Shown here piece by piece: positions 19,333 through 28,096 of a stretch of DNA of 64,000 nt; position 1 is the stretch's first letter; each line of letters starts with the position of its first letter. Under the pieces are notes generated by a model. It ran no database searches. It was not told the DNA's origin and saw only the letters and a program-made list of their open reading frames with translations. Source of the stretch: Colwellia sp. (GTDB lineage: Bacteria > Pseudomonadota > Gammaproteobacteria > Enterobacterales > Alteromonadaceae); NCBI GenBank assembly GCA_020630795.1, contig JAHDIK010000004.1, positions 1 through 64,000 on the forward strand. Reading direction: 5' to 3'. Made by a program: the position numbers and the translations under genes.

Positions 19333-21018
19333 GTGACTCAGGTAACCTTCGTTGAGAATAAAAAAAACAATATCGACCTAGTTCTTCAGCCGATTAAAAA
19401 TAGTGACGTATTAAATGAGGCCGCTATTATCGAACTCATTGAAAAGTCTGAATATAGTGCACTGCAACTCAACAAGAGCAATATAAAAAATGCAATCGCT
19501 GAACTTAATAGCGTATTAAAACCTCTACCTCAAGGTAAGAGCGGCCGAGAAATACGCTATCAAGTTTTAGAGCGAAAAAATGCAACGATTGAAATAAAAA
19601 TAGCTGATGATGAAATGTCGGCTAGTGCAGAAGTCACTACAGCATTAGGTGGGAAAAACCCTACTGCAAAACAAATTTTAACGTCAGCACAAGAAGCAGG
19701 TGTAATAAAAGGCTTTAGTAAAGAAGGCTTACTTGCTCTTGCTCAAAAGTCTATCGACGAACCTGAAGGTTCCCTTGTCAAAGGCAATATAGCCCAAGGT
19801 AAAAACCCAATTAACGGTAAAAATGCGCGAATAAAACAGCTTGTTCAGTGCGCGCAAGACCGCATTCTCCGCCCTAAAGAACGTGAAGATGGTAGTGTAG
19901 ATATGCGCGATTTAGGCGATATTATCTGTGTTCGAGTAGGCGACCCTCTAGCCCAACGAGTACCTCTTACCCAAGGTATAGAAGGCTTTACCGTTACCGG
20001 TACTCCTTTAAAACCCAACCCTGGCGAAGACATTGAAATGCGAGCAGGTGACGGCACAGTAATAAGTCCTAAAAACAAAAACGTACTCATCTCAACACTT
20101 GTCGGCCTTCCCCGTGCAATTGAAAACGGCATGGAAATTGACGAAGTTTATAAACTCAAAAATGTCGATGTAAGTACAGGCCACATAAAATTTGAAGGTA
20201 GCGTGATTATTGACGGCGACGTTTGTGAAGGCATGAAAGTCTGCGCGACAGGTGACATTACGGTAGGCGGCTTTGTTGAATCTGCACAGCTTGAAGCCGG
20301 TGGTGACATCACAATCGGCGGCGGTATTATTGGTAAAAAACAAGACGTTGAAGACTTATCGGTAAGCGACGTTTTGATGAGTGTTAATATTCGTTGCGCT
20401 GGTAATATTTATGCTAAGTATTGTCAATATGCTGACATTTCATGTAACAATTTACGCATAGAGAACCAACTTATGCATAGCATAATATACGTAAACGATA
20501 TGGTTTGGGTTGGTTCTGAAGAGAAAGCAAACGGCAAACTTATTGCTGGCTACATTAATGCGGGAACCTCAGTACATGCTGGAACAGTTGGCGCAACGGC
20601 AGGTAGTTCTACAACTATTACGTTTGATAAACGTATCAAAGAGTTTAGAGAAAAGCTGTCAGAAGTAGATGAAAGACTGCAAGTTGAAACCGACAAAACA
20701 CAAGAACTAAAAACCGCAACAAATAAACTTAAAGCATTACCAAAAGAAAAAGCTAAGCCAGAAATGCTAAAAAAAGTAGTATCTACCTATCAATATCACG
20801 CGAGAAAAATGGGTGATATCTTGTTAGAAAAAGCTCATATTGATGAACAAATACAAGACTATATGACAAGTGTATTTGTAGAGGCTACAGACAAAATTTA
20901 CCATGGCGTTCAACTAAACGTTGGTGACTTTAACGACAGAACCAAGCGTGAATATGGACCTAGTAAAATGGTTTACTTTGAACGACAAGTTCATATGGAA
21001 CCAATAGTTAATACCTAA
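19333..21018 (+). CDS. FapA (DUF342) domain protein
   Basis: 561 residues, starting at GTG 19333 with GGAG 10 bases upstream. The central region (about residues 170-420) is the FapA domain of repeated beta-helix rungs: GFTVTGTPLKPNPGED, VSTGHIKFEGSVIIDGDV, CATGDITVGGFVESA, AGGDITIGGGIIGK, RCAGNIYAKYCQYADI. A charged coiled coil lies at about 430-510. FapA proteins are linked to flagellar placement or assembly in some vibrios, but many DUF342 proteins have no known role. No flagellar gene is in this window, so the call is domain-level only. Confidence 0.85.
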   Translation: MTQVTFVENKKNNIDLVLQPIKNSDVLNEAAIIELIEKSEYSALQLNKSNIKNAIAELNSVLKPLPQGKSGREIRYQVLERKNATIEIKIADDEMSASAEVTTALGGKNPTAKQILTSAQEAGVIKGFSKEGLLALAQKSIDEPEGSLVKGNIAQGKNPINGKNARIKQLVQCAQDRILRPKEREDGSVDMRDLGDIICVRVGDPLAQRVPLTQGIEGFTVTGTPLKPNPGEDIEMRAGDGTVISPKNKNVLISTLVGLPRAIENGMEIDEVYKLKNVDVSTGHIKFEGSVIIDGDVCEGMKVCATGDITVGGFVESAQLEAGGDITIGGGIIGKKQDVEDLSVSDVLMSVNIRCAGNIYAKYCQYADISCNNLRIENQLMHSIIYVNDMVWVGSEEKANGKLIAGYINAGTSVHAGTVGATAGSSTTITFDKRIKEFREKLSEVDERLQVETDKTQELKTATNKLKALPKEKAKPEMLKKVVSTYQYHARKMGDILLEKAHIDEQIQDYMTSVFVEATDKIYHGVQLNVGDFNDRTKREYGPSKMVYFERQVHMEPIVNT

Positions 21019-21072
21019 CACCCAATGCCTTAACATTAAAAGCTACAACACAGACACGAGAAAAATACGACG

Positions 21073-21870
21073 ATGCATTTGAAGTTTTTAACGCCAATCA
21101 CACTTAGCCTGAGCCTACTATGTGGTTCAGCTTTTGCCGAAAGCTGTGATATAAACTTCAAATATGGCGTTGTAATTGATCCTCTGCACGTAAGACTCCT
21201 AAACAAAGACACCACATACATTCAAATTACTCGAGATAAACAGTTGTTTATTTCTGGTCGAGAAATCATCTTAAATAATAAACAAGAAAAGTTATTGGCA
21301 TCGTATTCCAAAGCGATTCGCGAACAAGTTCCTGAGATAGTTTCTATTGCAGTGGACGGCGTAGATGTAGGCCTTGAAGCTGTAAATAAAGTCATCAGTG
21401 GATTAACGGGTGAAAACAGTAATTCTCATCAAAAATTCCAAGAACGTTTCACTGATATGCAGTGGAGATTACGAGAAAGGTTTAACCATAGTGATAATAA
21501 CTATTTTATTGCCCCTCAAGACTTTGATGATTTTGATGAAATATTTTCAGGCGAGTTTGAAGAAGAGATAGAACAGATCGTTTCAGAGTCGTTGGGCAGC
21601 ATATTAATGGCGGTAGGCGAAGCAATCGTAAATGACGCCGGTGACCATAATGAAAATAGAGATAGCAATTTCAGTGACAAAATGGAAACGCTAGGCAAAG
21701 ACTTAAAAGTCGGCTTAAGTACACAAACCAATGCGCTGGATAAAAAGGTGAAACTTTTTTGTGAAAATTTAAAACAACTTAATGTTTTAGAAGAAGAAAT
21801 AAGATCAAGTATACCTAATTTAAACCAACTCGATCTTATTGAAAGTAATATAATGGAAAACGATATGTAA
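21073..21870 (+). CDS. Secreted DUF2884 (YggN-like) protein
   Basis: 265 residues with a clean signal peptide ending SAFA|ESC. The mature part begins with the family pattern CDINFKYGVVIDPLHVRLL and has a DKQLFISGREIILN strand pair. Its acidic helical C-terminus fits E. coli YggN/DUF2884. Periplasmic; function unknown. It follows the FapA-domain gene by about 55 bases on the same strand and may be part of that unit. Confidence 0.78.
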   Translation: MHLKFLTPITLSLSLLCGSAFAESCDINFKYGVVIDPLHVRLLNKDTTYIQITRDKQLFISGREIILNNKQEKLLASYSKAIREQVPEIVSIAVDGVDVGLEAVNKVISGLTGENSNSHQKFQERFTDMQWRLRERFNHSDNNYFIAPQDFDDFDEIFSGEFEEEIEQIVSESLGSILMAVGEAIVNDAGDHNENRDSNFSDKMETLGKDLKVGLSTQTNALDKKVKLFCENLKQLNVLEEEIRSSIPNLNQLDLIESNIMENDM

Positions 21871-21933
21871 ACGACTCCGCTTACCTCGCTCACAAACCAT
21901 TTATCACCTTGTTAAAAGCTATTTTAGTGTAGC

Positions 21934-22278
21934 TTATTTCTTAGTTAACGGTTTTGTATCAAAACGAATACCGCCCCAACCACTAACCATAAAATTACGA
22001 ATGTTTCCGTGATCATTTCCCTCAGGATGCTTTAATACATCATCAGTATAATAACGACCAAAACATGCCAAAGTTTGAGGCTCAGATAAGTTATTATCTT
22101 TTGCAAAAGCAAAAATTTTACACGACCCTTCATTCGTACTAGATTCATTAACAAGTTCTCCATTAACAAATCGGCTCGGCGTATAATGATAGTGCTCTGA
22201 AATTGTTTCCATTACCTCTTCAAAAGACACTTGTTCAGGTTGTGTTGTAATAGTTGATATTAATGTAGAAATGTTCAT
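21934..22278 (-). CDS. HopJ-family protein
   Basis: 114 residues matching the HopJ type III effector family (PF08888). Features are the FEEVMETISEHYHYTPSRF opening, NEGSCKIFAFA, LACFGRYYTDDVLKHPEGNDHGNIRNF and the terminal GWGGIRFD. The name comes from a Pseudomonas syringae effector, but the family is common in free-living marine and soil bacteria with no secretion system. Here it is a stand-alone cytosolic gene with no chaperone or secretion gene nearby. An effector role should not be assumed; the function is unknown. Confidence 0.8.
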   Translation of the reverse strand: MNISTLISTITTQPEQVSFEEVMETISEHYHYTPSRFVNGELVNESSTNEGSCKIFAFAKDNNLSEPQTLACFGRYYTDDVLKHPEGNDHGNIRNFMVSGWGGIRFDTKPLTKK

Positions 22279-22396
22279 GAAAACCTAAATAATGATGAAT
22301 TTTCTGTATTTTATCCTACAAAACCTGAACATATTTACACTTTTTAAAAGTAAAACGTTATATCTAATATTTTAACTACTTCAAGAAATAAACCGC

Positions 22397-22426
22397 CAAA
22401 AAAAGAGCAAACCTTAGGTTTACTCT
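22397..22426 (-). terminator. Rho-independent terminator on the minus strand
   Basis: Read on the minus strand, AGAGTAAACC-TAAG-GTTTGCTCT is followed by seven T. It ends the transcript of the 80-aa gene at 22459-22701. Confidence 0.8.
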
Positions 22427-22458
22427 TAATAGCTTTTGTAAAGCGCTTAACCCGTTAG

Positions 22459-22701
22459 TTATGCTTCTTTTTTCAATTTAATAATTAAATCGATATGTGG
22501 TATTAATTCTTCTATTTCACGAATATGATCCCTAAGGATTTGCCACTGCCCTAGTTCAAGCTGCCCAGAATCTAAAATCGCGCGCTTTAATTCACCTATT
22601 AATGAGTTTTGGTTATCTTCTTCATCAATAAACTCATTAATTCTTAACAACGAATCTAAGTCTTCTTGAGACAGAATATCTACTTCTGCTGCTTTCGTCA
22701 T
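22459..22701 (-). CDS. Hypothetical protein, about 80 aa, helical
   Basis: Function not recognised. The start is set at the second ATG (22701), which has GAG at proper spacing; an ATG two codons earlier is the alternative. The product is acidic and predicted all-helical (SQEDLDSLLRINEFIDEEDNQ, ELKRAILDSG, LRDHIREIEELIPHIDLIIKL), which could suit a small dimeric or adaptor protein. No cysteine or membrane segment. Its own terminator supports a real gene. Confidence 0.6.
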   Translation of the reverse strand: MTKAAEVDILSQEDLDSLLRINEFIDEEDNQNSLIGELKRAILDSGQLELGQWQILRDHIREIEELIPHIDLIIKLKKEA

Positions 22702-22992
22702 ACACATCTCACTTATTTCTATTACCTTTCTAAAAATAAGTATAGTTGTTTGAATGCGACCTGCTTTTTTATTTAAACCTAAGCATTCTAAGTATTTTAG
22801 CTATTCCAATTAAATCAAGCATGCTGAAATATATAGCGAATAAACATCAGGAACGTAAACTCAATAATTAAATAACTGTATAGGTTTTATATCTAAGTTT
22901 TTGTATCTGTTATGCGTTGAAGGAATCGATTATATTACGCAGTGTTAAATGACCGTCAGTTCTTAAAATTTAGTTGAATAAAAGGAAATATC

Positions 22993-24498
22993 GTGATTAA
23001 AAAATTAAGTGTTTTAACGCTTCTGACCCCATTACTTTTTACGCAAACATCACTCGCCTACAACGTTAGTAATCAAGCCGAAAACACAGCTAACTACGCT
23101 GTTAAAACCTACAAAAAAGATATGGTAAACAGCTTAGCCAAGCTAGTAAAACACAACACTGTAGCGATTGATGGAACTCCATCAACTAAAAACCCTGCAC
23201 ATATCGCATTTAAGAATGAATTAAAGGCGCAAGCTAAACACCTAGGTTTAGACTTTAAAGATGATGGTTACGTTGTCATTATCGGCTTAGGAAAATCAAC
23301 CGAACGAATAGGTATTGTTACACATGGCGATATTCAACCGGCAACACCTGAAAAGTGGAAAATGTCGCCATTTGATTTAGACCTAACCAGTGAACCCGGC
23401 AAACTCATAGGTCGTGGAACAGAAGATGATAAAGGCCCTATTTCTACAGCCCTTTATGCTATGAAAGCAATTAAAGATAAAAACATCACTTTAAACAAAC
23501 GTATTGAGCTTTATGTTTACATGGCGGAAGAATCTGATTGGGGGCCGCTAGAAGAATATATAAAGTCGCATTCTTTGCCGCAAACCAATATAACAATCGA
23601 CGCTGAATACCCAGTTGTAACAGCAGAAAAAGGATATGGAACCATCAGCCTTACCTTTACAAAGAAAACCATTAAGTCTAAGTCACCCTATTTAAATGGC
23701 TTTACTGGAGGTTTTTTTGGTAGCCAAATTCCAGAAGATGCAACCGCAACCATTAAAAACGCTAACGTAGAGTTACTTCAAAAACTAATGGATAGAGCGA
23801 AAGCTTATACCAATATTAACTTCGACTTTACATTAACAGAAGGCACGTTAACCGTAAAAGCGTTAGGAAAATCAGCGCACTCTTCAAAACCAGAAGATGG
23901 GGTTAATGCTATTACGCATCTTGCTGAATTATTATCAATTATCGACTGGCCGATGAACACTAGCGGTGCACTTGTTAACTTTATAAACACTAAGTTAGGC
24001 ACTGGCTTATACGGTAAAAAGTTCGGTGACATTGCTTTTTCTGACGACTTTATGGGACCAATGACTGTATCACCAACAGTTATTAAACAACTGAAAAGCG
24101 GTGTTCAGCTTAACATTAACATTCGTCGCCCTCGTGGCAAGCAAACTGAATTATTACAACAACAAATTAACGAAGCTATTCAACAATGGCAAATACAAAA
24201 CAACTTCATTTTATCTGATGTAAAGCAAAGTGTTAGAGAGCCGTGGGTACAAAAAGACTTGCCTCATGTAAAAACACTTTTAAAAGTATTCTCGCATTAC
24301 ACAGGTATAAAGAATGCTAAACCTATTTCTATTGGCGGCGGAACCAATTCAAGGTTATTTCCTAACGCTGTAAGTTTTGGGCCTTCAATGCCTAACACTG
24401 AATATACAGGACATAGTGAACACGAGTTTATTACCATGAAACAGTTCGAACTCAACTTAAAAATGTATACCGCTGCTTTGGTTGAATTAGCAAAGTAA
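22993..24498 (+). CDS. Secreted M20-family dipeptidase
   Basis: 501 residues with a signal peptide (cleavage after TSLA). It belongs to the metallopeptidase M20 family, dipeptidase (PepV/Sapep-like) branch. Zinc-site motifs are GIVTHGDIQPATPEKW, LIGRGTEDDKGPISTALYA (bridging Asp region), YMAEESDWGPL (catalytic Glu) and the C-terminal THG-equivalent EYTGHSEHEF. The dimerisation/lid region lies at about 220-390. It would hydrolyse short peptides in the periplasm. Monocistronic with a strong terminator. The exact dipeptide specificity cannot be read. Confidence 0.85.
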   Translation: MIKKLSVLTLLTPLLFTQTSLAYNVSNQAENTANYAVKTYKKDMVNSLAKLVKHNTVAIDGTPSTKNPAHIAFKNELKAQAKHLGLDFKDDGYVVIIGLGKSTERIGIVTHGDIQPATPEKWKMSPFDLDLTSEPGKLIGRGTEDDKGPISTALYAMKAIKDKNITLNKRIELYVYMAEESDWGPLEEYIKSHSLPQTNITIDAEYPVVTAEKGYGTISLTFTKKTIKSKSPYLNGFTGGFFGSQIPEDATATIKNANVELLQKLMDRAKAYTNINFDFTLTEGTLTVKALGKSAHSSKPEDGVNAITHLAELLSIIDWPMNTSGALVNFINTKLGTGLYGKKFGDIAFSDDFMGPMTVSPTVIKQLKSGVQLNINIRRPRGKQTELLQQQINEAIQQWQIQNNFILSDVKQSVREPWVQKDLPHVKTLLKVFSHYTGIKNAKPISIGGGTNSRLFPNAVSFGPSMPNTEYTGHSEHEFITMKQFELNLKMYTAALVELAK

Positions 24499-24506
24499 TC
24501 GCCCCT

Positions 24507-24539
24507 AAACGCCAAGTTATTATTTATACTTGGCGTTTT
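24507..24539 (+). terminator. Rho-independent terminator after the M20 peptidase
   Basis: Eleven-base perfect arms AAACGCCAAGT and ACTTGGCGTTT with a 10-base loop, T-rich tail. It lies before the SDR start at 24614, which argues against the longer upstream SDR reading. Confidence 0.92.
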
Positions 24540-24613
24540 CATTTTCAAATGTAGCAGTAAAAATATATACGCGTTATTATTCCCACGTTATTCACCTTTC
24601 AAAAGTCACTCAA

Positions 24614-25339
24614 ATGAAAAAAACATGCATTGTTACTGGCGGTAGTTCAGGCATTGGTTTCAGTATCATGGAACTGTTTATCAAAAATAACTACCAAGTT
24701 TTCAACTTAGATATTCAACCATCATCTATTGGTATATTTAAGCAGTGCGACGTAACAAACGTTAAGCAAGTAGAAAGTGTGATTCATGAAATAAGTAACA
24801 AGCATACCGTTGATGTGCTTGTTTCAAACGCCGGTATTCATTTTTCAGGGAACATCGAAAACACTAATGAAGAAGAATTCGATCGAGTATTAAACATTAA
24901 TGTTAAAGGCGCTTATGCTGCCGTAAAAGCAGTATTGCCAAGTATGAAGAGCAACAAAGCAGGTTCAATTATACTCATGGCATCAGATCAAGCGTTAATC
25001 GCTAAACAAAACTCATTTGCTTACAACATGAGTAAAGCAGCGCTAGCATCTATTGCCAAAACCACTGCTCTTGATTATGCAAGCTACAACATTCGTTCGA
25101 ATGCGGTATGCCCAGGAACCATAGAAACGCCTTTATACCATCAAGCAATAAACAACTACTGTGCTCGTTCAGGTGAAAACAAAGATAAAATTCATCAAGA
25201 GGAAGCAGAACTGCAACCTTTAGGCAGATTAGGGCAACCTGAAGAAGTCGCTGAGTTAGTATTATTTTTAGCTTCTGACAAAGCAAAATTCATTACCGGT
25301 AGTTTACAAGTTATCGACGGCGGCTATACCGCACAATAA
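24614..25339 (+). CDS. Short-chain dehydrogenase/reductase (probable sugar or sugar-acid dehydrogenase)
   Basis: 241 residues, classical SDR. It has the nucleotide motif TGGSSGIG at the N-terminus, NAG in VLVSNAGIHFSG, the catalytic YxxxK as YNMSK, PGTIETP, and the C-terminal ITGSLQVIDGGYT. The ATG at 24614 begins directly with the Rossmann strand. An upstream in-frame ATG at 24530 lies inside a terminator and is rejected. The next gene, a lactonase-type amidohydrolase, begins 25 bases later. This pairing suggests an aldose 1-dehydrogenase (aldose to lactone) or a 2-keto-3-deoxy-acid dehydrogenase. L-fucose-like routes are the closest model; the substrate is not proven. Confidence 0.85.
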   Translation: MKKTCIVTGGSSGIGFSIMELFIKNNYQVFNLDIQPSSIGIFKQCDVTNVKQVESVIHEISNKHTVDVLVSNAGIHFSGNIENTNEEEFDRVLNINVKGAYAAVKAVLPSMKSNKAGSIILMASDQALIAKQNSFAYNMSKAALASIAKTTALDYASYNIRSNAVCPGTIETPLYHQAINNYCARSGENKDKIHQEEAELQPLGRLGQPEEVAELVLFLASDKAKFITGSLQVIDGGYTAQ

Positions 25340-25363
25340 TTTTTTAAACAAAGGCCGCCCGCT

Positions 25364-26236
25364 ATGAATATTATCGATCCACATATTCACCTGTTTGATT
25401 TTAACAAAGGTGAATACCACTGGTTAAAACCTGAAAACCTTCCACATTGGCCAGATAAACAACGTATTGTGCGTGACTTTAATGAATCAGATTTAACACT
25501 AGATTCAGGGTTAAAATTAGCAGGTTTTGTTCATATTGAAGCGGGCTTTAACAACAACCAACCATGGAAAGAAATAGAATGGTTAGAGTCTCACTGCACC
25601 AAACCATTTAAGTCGGTAGCTGCGATTGATTTAACCTTGCCGATGAGCGACTTCAACTATCAAATAACTAAGCTATGCTCATTAAAAACCATCACGGGCT
25701 GCAGACATATCTTAGATGACGATTATCTAAATGTACTTCAACACCCTAATACCTTAACCAATATACAAACCTTAGCTAACCATCAGTTGCACTTTGAATT
25801 ACAAATGCCAATAGCTAATTCACAGGCTGTAGATTTATTTCAAAACATACTTAACAACGTACCTACACTTAAAGTGATAATTAATCACTCAGGTTGGCCA
25901 TGCTTTTCTATAAATGATGAAAACTATGATCAATGGCTACACGGTTTAAAGCAATTTAGTTTGCATGAGCACTGTTCAATTAAATGCTCTGGACTAGAAA
26001 TGACAAACCGAGATTACACACTTGATAACCTAACCTTTACCCTTCAAACATGTGTAAATATTTTTGGCATAAAACGCGTGATGATCGCTAGTAACTTTCC
26101 ATTATGTTTATTTAGTCATAGCTATCAAAATTTTTGGCAACTAAACACTTCCGCACTTCAATTAAATAGCCAGTTTAGTAACGAGCAACTTGATTTATTG
26201 TGTTATCAAAACGCCAAACGATTTTATAACTTATAA
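25364..26236 (+). CDS. Amidohydrolase-2 family, sugar lactonase-like (COG3618)
   Basis: 290 residues. The N-terminal metal motif is IIDPHIHLFD, and the TIM-barrel strands carry FVHIEAGF, GCRHIL, VIINHSGWP and the terminal RVMIASNFPL, where family members have an Asp after SN. Here the equivalent is Phe-Pro in SNFPL, as in L-fuconolactonase and L-rhamnonolactonase relatives. It would open a sugar 1,4- or 1,5-lactone to the acid. It sits 25 bases after the SDR, giving a dehydrogenase-lactonase pair, and is likely co-transcribed with it. Confidence 0.78.
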   Translation: MNIIDPHIHLFDFNKGEYHWLKPENLPHWPDKQRIVRDFNESDLTLDSGLKLAGFVHIEAGFNNNQPWKEIEWLESHCTKPFKSVAAIDLTLPMSDFNYQITKLCSLKTITGCRHILDDDYLNVLQHPNTLTNIQTLANHQLHFELQMPIANSQAVDLFQNILNNVPTLKVIINHSGWPCFSINDENYDQWLHGLKQFSLHEHCSIKCSGLEMTNRDYTLDNLTFTLQTCVNIFGIKRVMIASNFPLCLFSHSYQNFWQLNTSALQLNSQFSNEQLDLLCYQNAKRFYNL

Positions 26237-26346
26237 ATAAAATTCACATTTATCGAGTTACGCACTACGAACCAAAACACTCCTATACGAAATATAGCGA
26301 GTCATGTATTCTATAATTCACGCTCATATTAAATACTAGTTTCGCT

Positions 26347-26805
26347 ATGGATAAATTTGATAAAAAAATACTGCAAATACTTCAACAAGACTGTACAGCT
26401 CCCGTAAGCGAAGTTGCAAGCCAAGTCGGTTTATCTACCACTCCATGTTGGCGACGCATACAAGCCATGGAAAAGTCAGGCATTATTAAAGGTAGAGTCG
26501 CTATTGCTGACCCAGAAAAGCTAAATGTGGGTTTAACCATTTTCGTGATGATAAAAACTAATCAGCACAACCCTGAATGGCTTAAAGAATTCAGCAAAGT
26601 CGCAGACGACTTTAAAGAAATTGTAGAGTTTTACCGCATGAGTGGCGACGTAGATTACTTGTTACGTGTTGTAGTACCCGACATGAAAGCATACGACGCG
26701 TTTTACAATCGATTGATATCACGTGCGAGCTTTGCTGATATAAGCTCTAGTTTCGCGATGGAGGAAATTAAATACACCACCGCCCTTCCGGTGGAATACA
26801 CATAA
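26347..26805 (+). CDS. Lrp/AsnC-family transcriptional regulator
   Basis: 152 residues. An N-terminal winged helix (KKILQILQQDCTAPVSEVASQ, then LSTTPCWRRIQAMEKSGII) and a C-terminal RAM ligand-binding domain with the turn MSGDVDYLLRVVV. It sits between the SDR/lactonase pair and the convergent dehydratase/aldolase pair, so a local role in controlling the catabolic genes is likely but inferred. It has its own spacing (about 110 bases) from the lactonase and ends in a bidirectional terminator. Confidence 0.9.
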   Translation: MDKFDKKILQILQQDCTAPVSEVASQVGLSTTPCWRRIQAMEKSGIIKGRVAIADPEKLNVGLTIFVMIKTNQHNPEWLKEFSKVADDFKEIVEFYRMSGDVDYLLRVVVPDMKAYDAFYNRLISRASFADISSSFAMEEIKYTTALPVEYT

Positions 26806-26808
26806 AAA

Positions 26809-26830
26809 AGGGTAGCTAAAAGCTACCCTA
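26809..26830. terminator. Bidirectional rho-independent terminator
   Basis: Perfect nine-base arms AGGGTAGCT and AGCTACCCT with a three-base loop. A six-T run follows on the minus strand and a T-rich tail on the plus strand. It separates the Lrp gene from the dehydratase operon. Confidence 0.9.
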
Positions 26831-26860
26831 TTATTCTGTTTTGCTAATATAACTAAACGA

Positions 26861-28036
26861 TTATTTAACCGTTACGTGTGGCGAGCGTTTAACAACTTCA
26901 TCGTTCAATTCAATACCAATACCTGGTTCTTCAGACACTTTAAATATTCCATTTTTAGGCTGAGGATCTTGAATACATAATTCTCGGTTCCATGATTTAA
27001 TTGCATAGGTGTGGTGCTCATGAATTAAAAAGTTAGGAATTGCCGTTTCTAAATGTAGTGAAGCCGCAGTAGCTACGGGGCCACCACAAACATGTGCTTG
27101 AACACGAATGTCGTATACATCAGCATAATCACATACCTTTTTAGCCTCAGTAAAACCACCACATAACCCAACATCAGGCTGAAGCACGTCAATACTTTGA
27201 TCTTCAAAATATGGACGAACATCCCAACGATGATACAAACGCTCACCGCCAGCAATTGGCACTTTAACGTTTTCAGCTACCTTTTTATGAACAGCTGAAT
27301 TCAAGTAGTTAACTGGCTCTTCGTACATCATACAGCCAACTTCCTCAATAACTTCACCCATTTGGATAGCTGATGCTGCACCCATTAATGAATGCGATTC
27401 AAAAATAATATCAACGTCTGGTCCAACAGCATCGCGTATAGCACGCAAACGATTACCAAATAGTCGCATTTGTGGTTTAGTAAATAGTTTAGTTCGATCG
27501 AATGAAGACTCACCATTTCCGTCATAAACAATCGGATCTACTTTGACTGCGTCATAACCCTCAGCAACCGCTTTTAACGCTGCTTCAGCGTATTCTTGTG
27601 GCTCGATAAGTTTTTTACATTCTTTATCCCAATCAAACTGTAATTGACTTGCGTAAGTGCGCAGCTCGTCATTTACTTTACCACCTAATAATTGATAAAC
27701 AGGAACTCCTAGTGCCTTCCCTTTTATGTCCCACAATGCTGTATCTATTGCGCTCATAGCAGCATAAAGTACAGGACCACCGCCTAACCCCCAAAAACTT
27801 TCACGCAACATACGTGACCAAAGTTTTTCTGTTTGAAACGGGTTATAGCCGATCAACACAGCTTCAGTGATTTCTTTAATCATTGCTGCGGCCGCACTAT
27901 GACCCCAATCGTAAGCTAAACCAGCCTCACCTACTCCCGTAATCCCTTCGTCAGTGTGAATACGAATGAAAACAGGATTCCAAGGTGGACGTTCAGGACA
28001 ATGTATATCGAATATTTCTACGTGAGTTATTTTCAT
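26861..28036 (-). CDS. Enolase-superfamily sugar-acid dehydratase (MR/MLE-like)
   Basis: 391 residues, mandelate racemase/muconate lactonizing type, closest in wording to galactonate-type dehydratases. The capping domain ends in SAIDTALWDIKGKALGVPVYQLLGG. Barrel motifs are the base YDAVKVDPI, metal ligands in IIFESHS, MMYEEPVN and AGGERLY, then QPDVGLCGG and the C-terminal His in AHVCGGPVATAA. It would dehydrate an aldonic acid to a 2-keto-3-deoxy acid. It is followed, in transcription order after the class II aldolase gene, in a two-gene minus-strand unit. The substrate is unknown. Confidence 0.85.
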   Translation of the reverse strand: MKITHVEIFDIHCPERPPWNPVFIRIHTDEGITGVGEAGLAYDWGHSAAAAMIKEITEAVLIGYNPFQTEKLWSRMLRESFWGLGGGPVLYAAMSAIDTALWDIKGKALGVPVYQLLGGKVNDELRTYASQLQFDWDKECKKLIEPQEYAEAALKAVAEGYDAVKVDPIVYDGNGESSFDRTKLFTKPQMRLFGNRLRAIRDAVGPDVDIIFESHSLMGAASAIQMGEVIEEVGCMMYEEPVNYLNSAVHKKVAENVKVPIAGGERLYHRWDVRPYFEDQSIDVLQPDVGLCGGFTEAKKVCDYADVYDIRVQAHVCGGPVATAASLHLETAIPNFLIHEHHTYAIKSWNRELCIQDPQPKNGIFKVSEEPGIGIELNDEVVKRSPHVTVK

Positions 28037-28096
28037 ATTAGGTTCTTGTTTTTAATAAGTAAGAATAGTTGCCATCGTATAATCAAAATTCATTAA

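Noticed and set aside
21516..21893. 125-codon minus-strand ORF opposite the DUF2884 gene
   Set aside because: Composition is that of an antisense shadow (Ser/Leu/Phe-rich) and it covers a conserved coding frame.
21934..22278. Type III secretion effector suggested by the HopJ family name
   Set aside because: No secretion, chaperone or regulatory genes nearby; the family is widespread in free-living bacteria.
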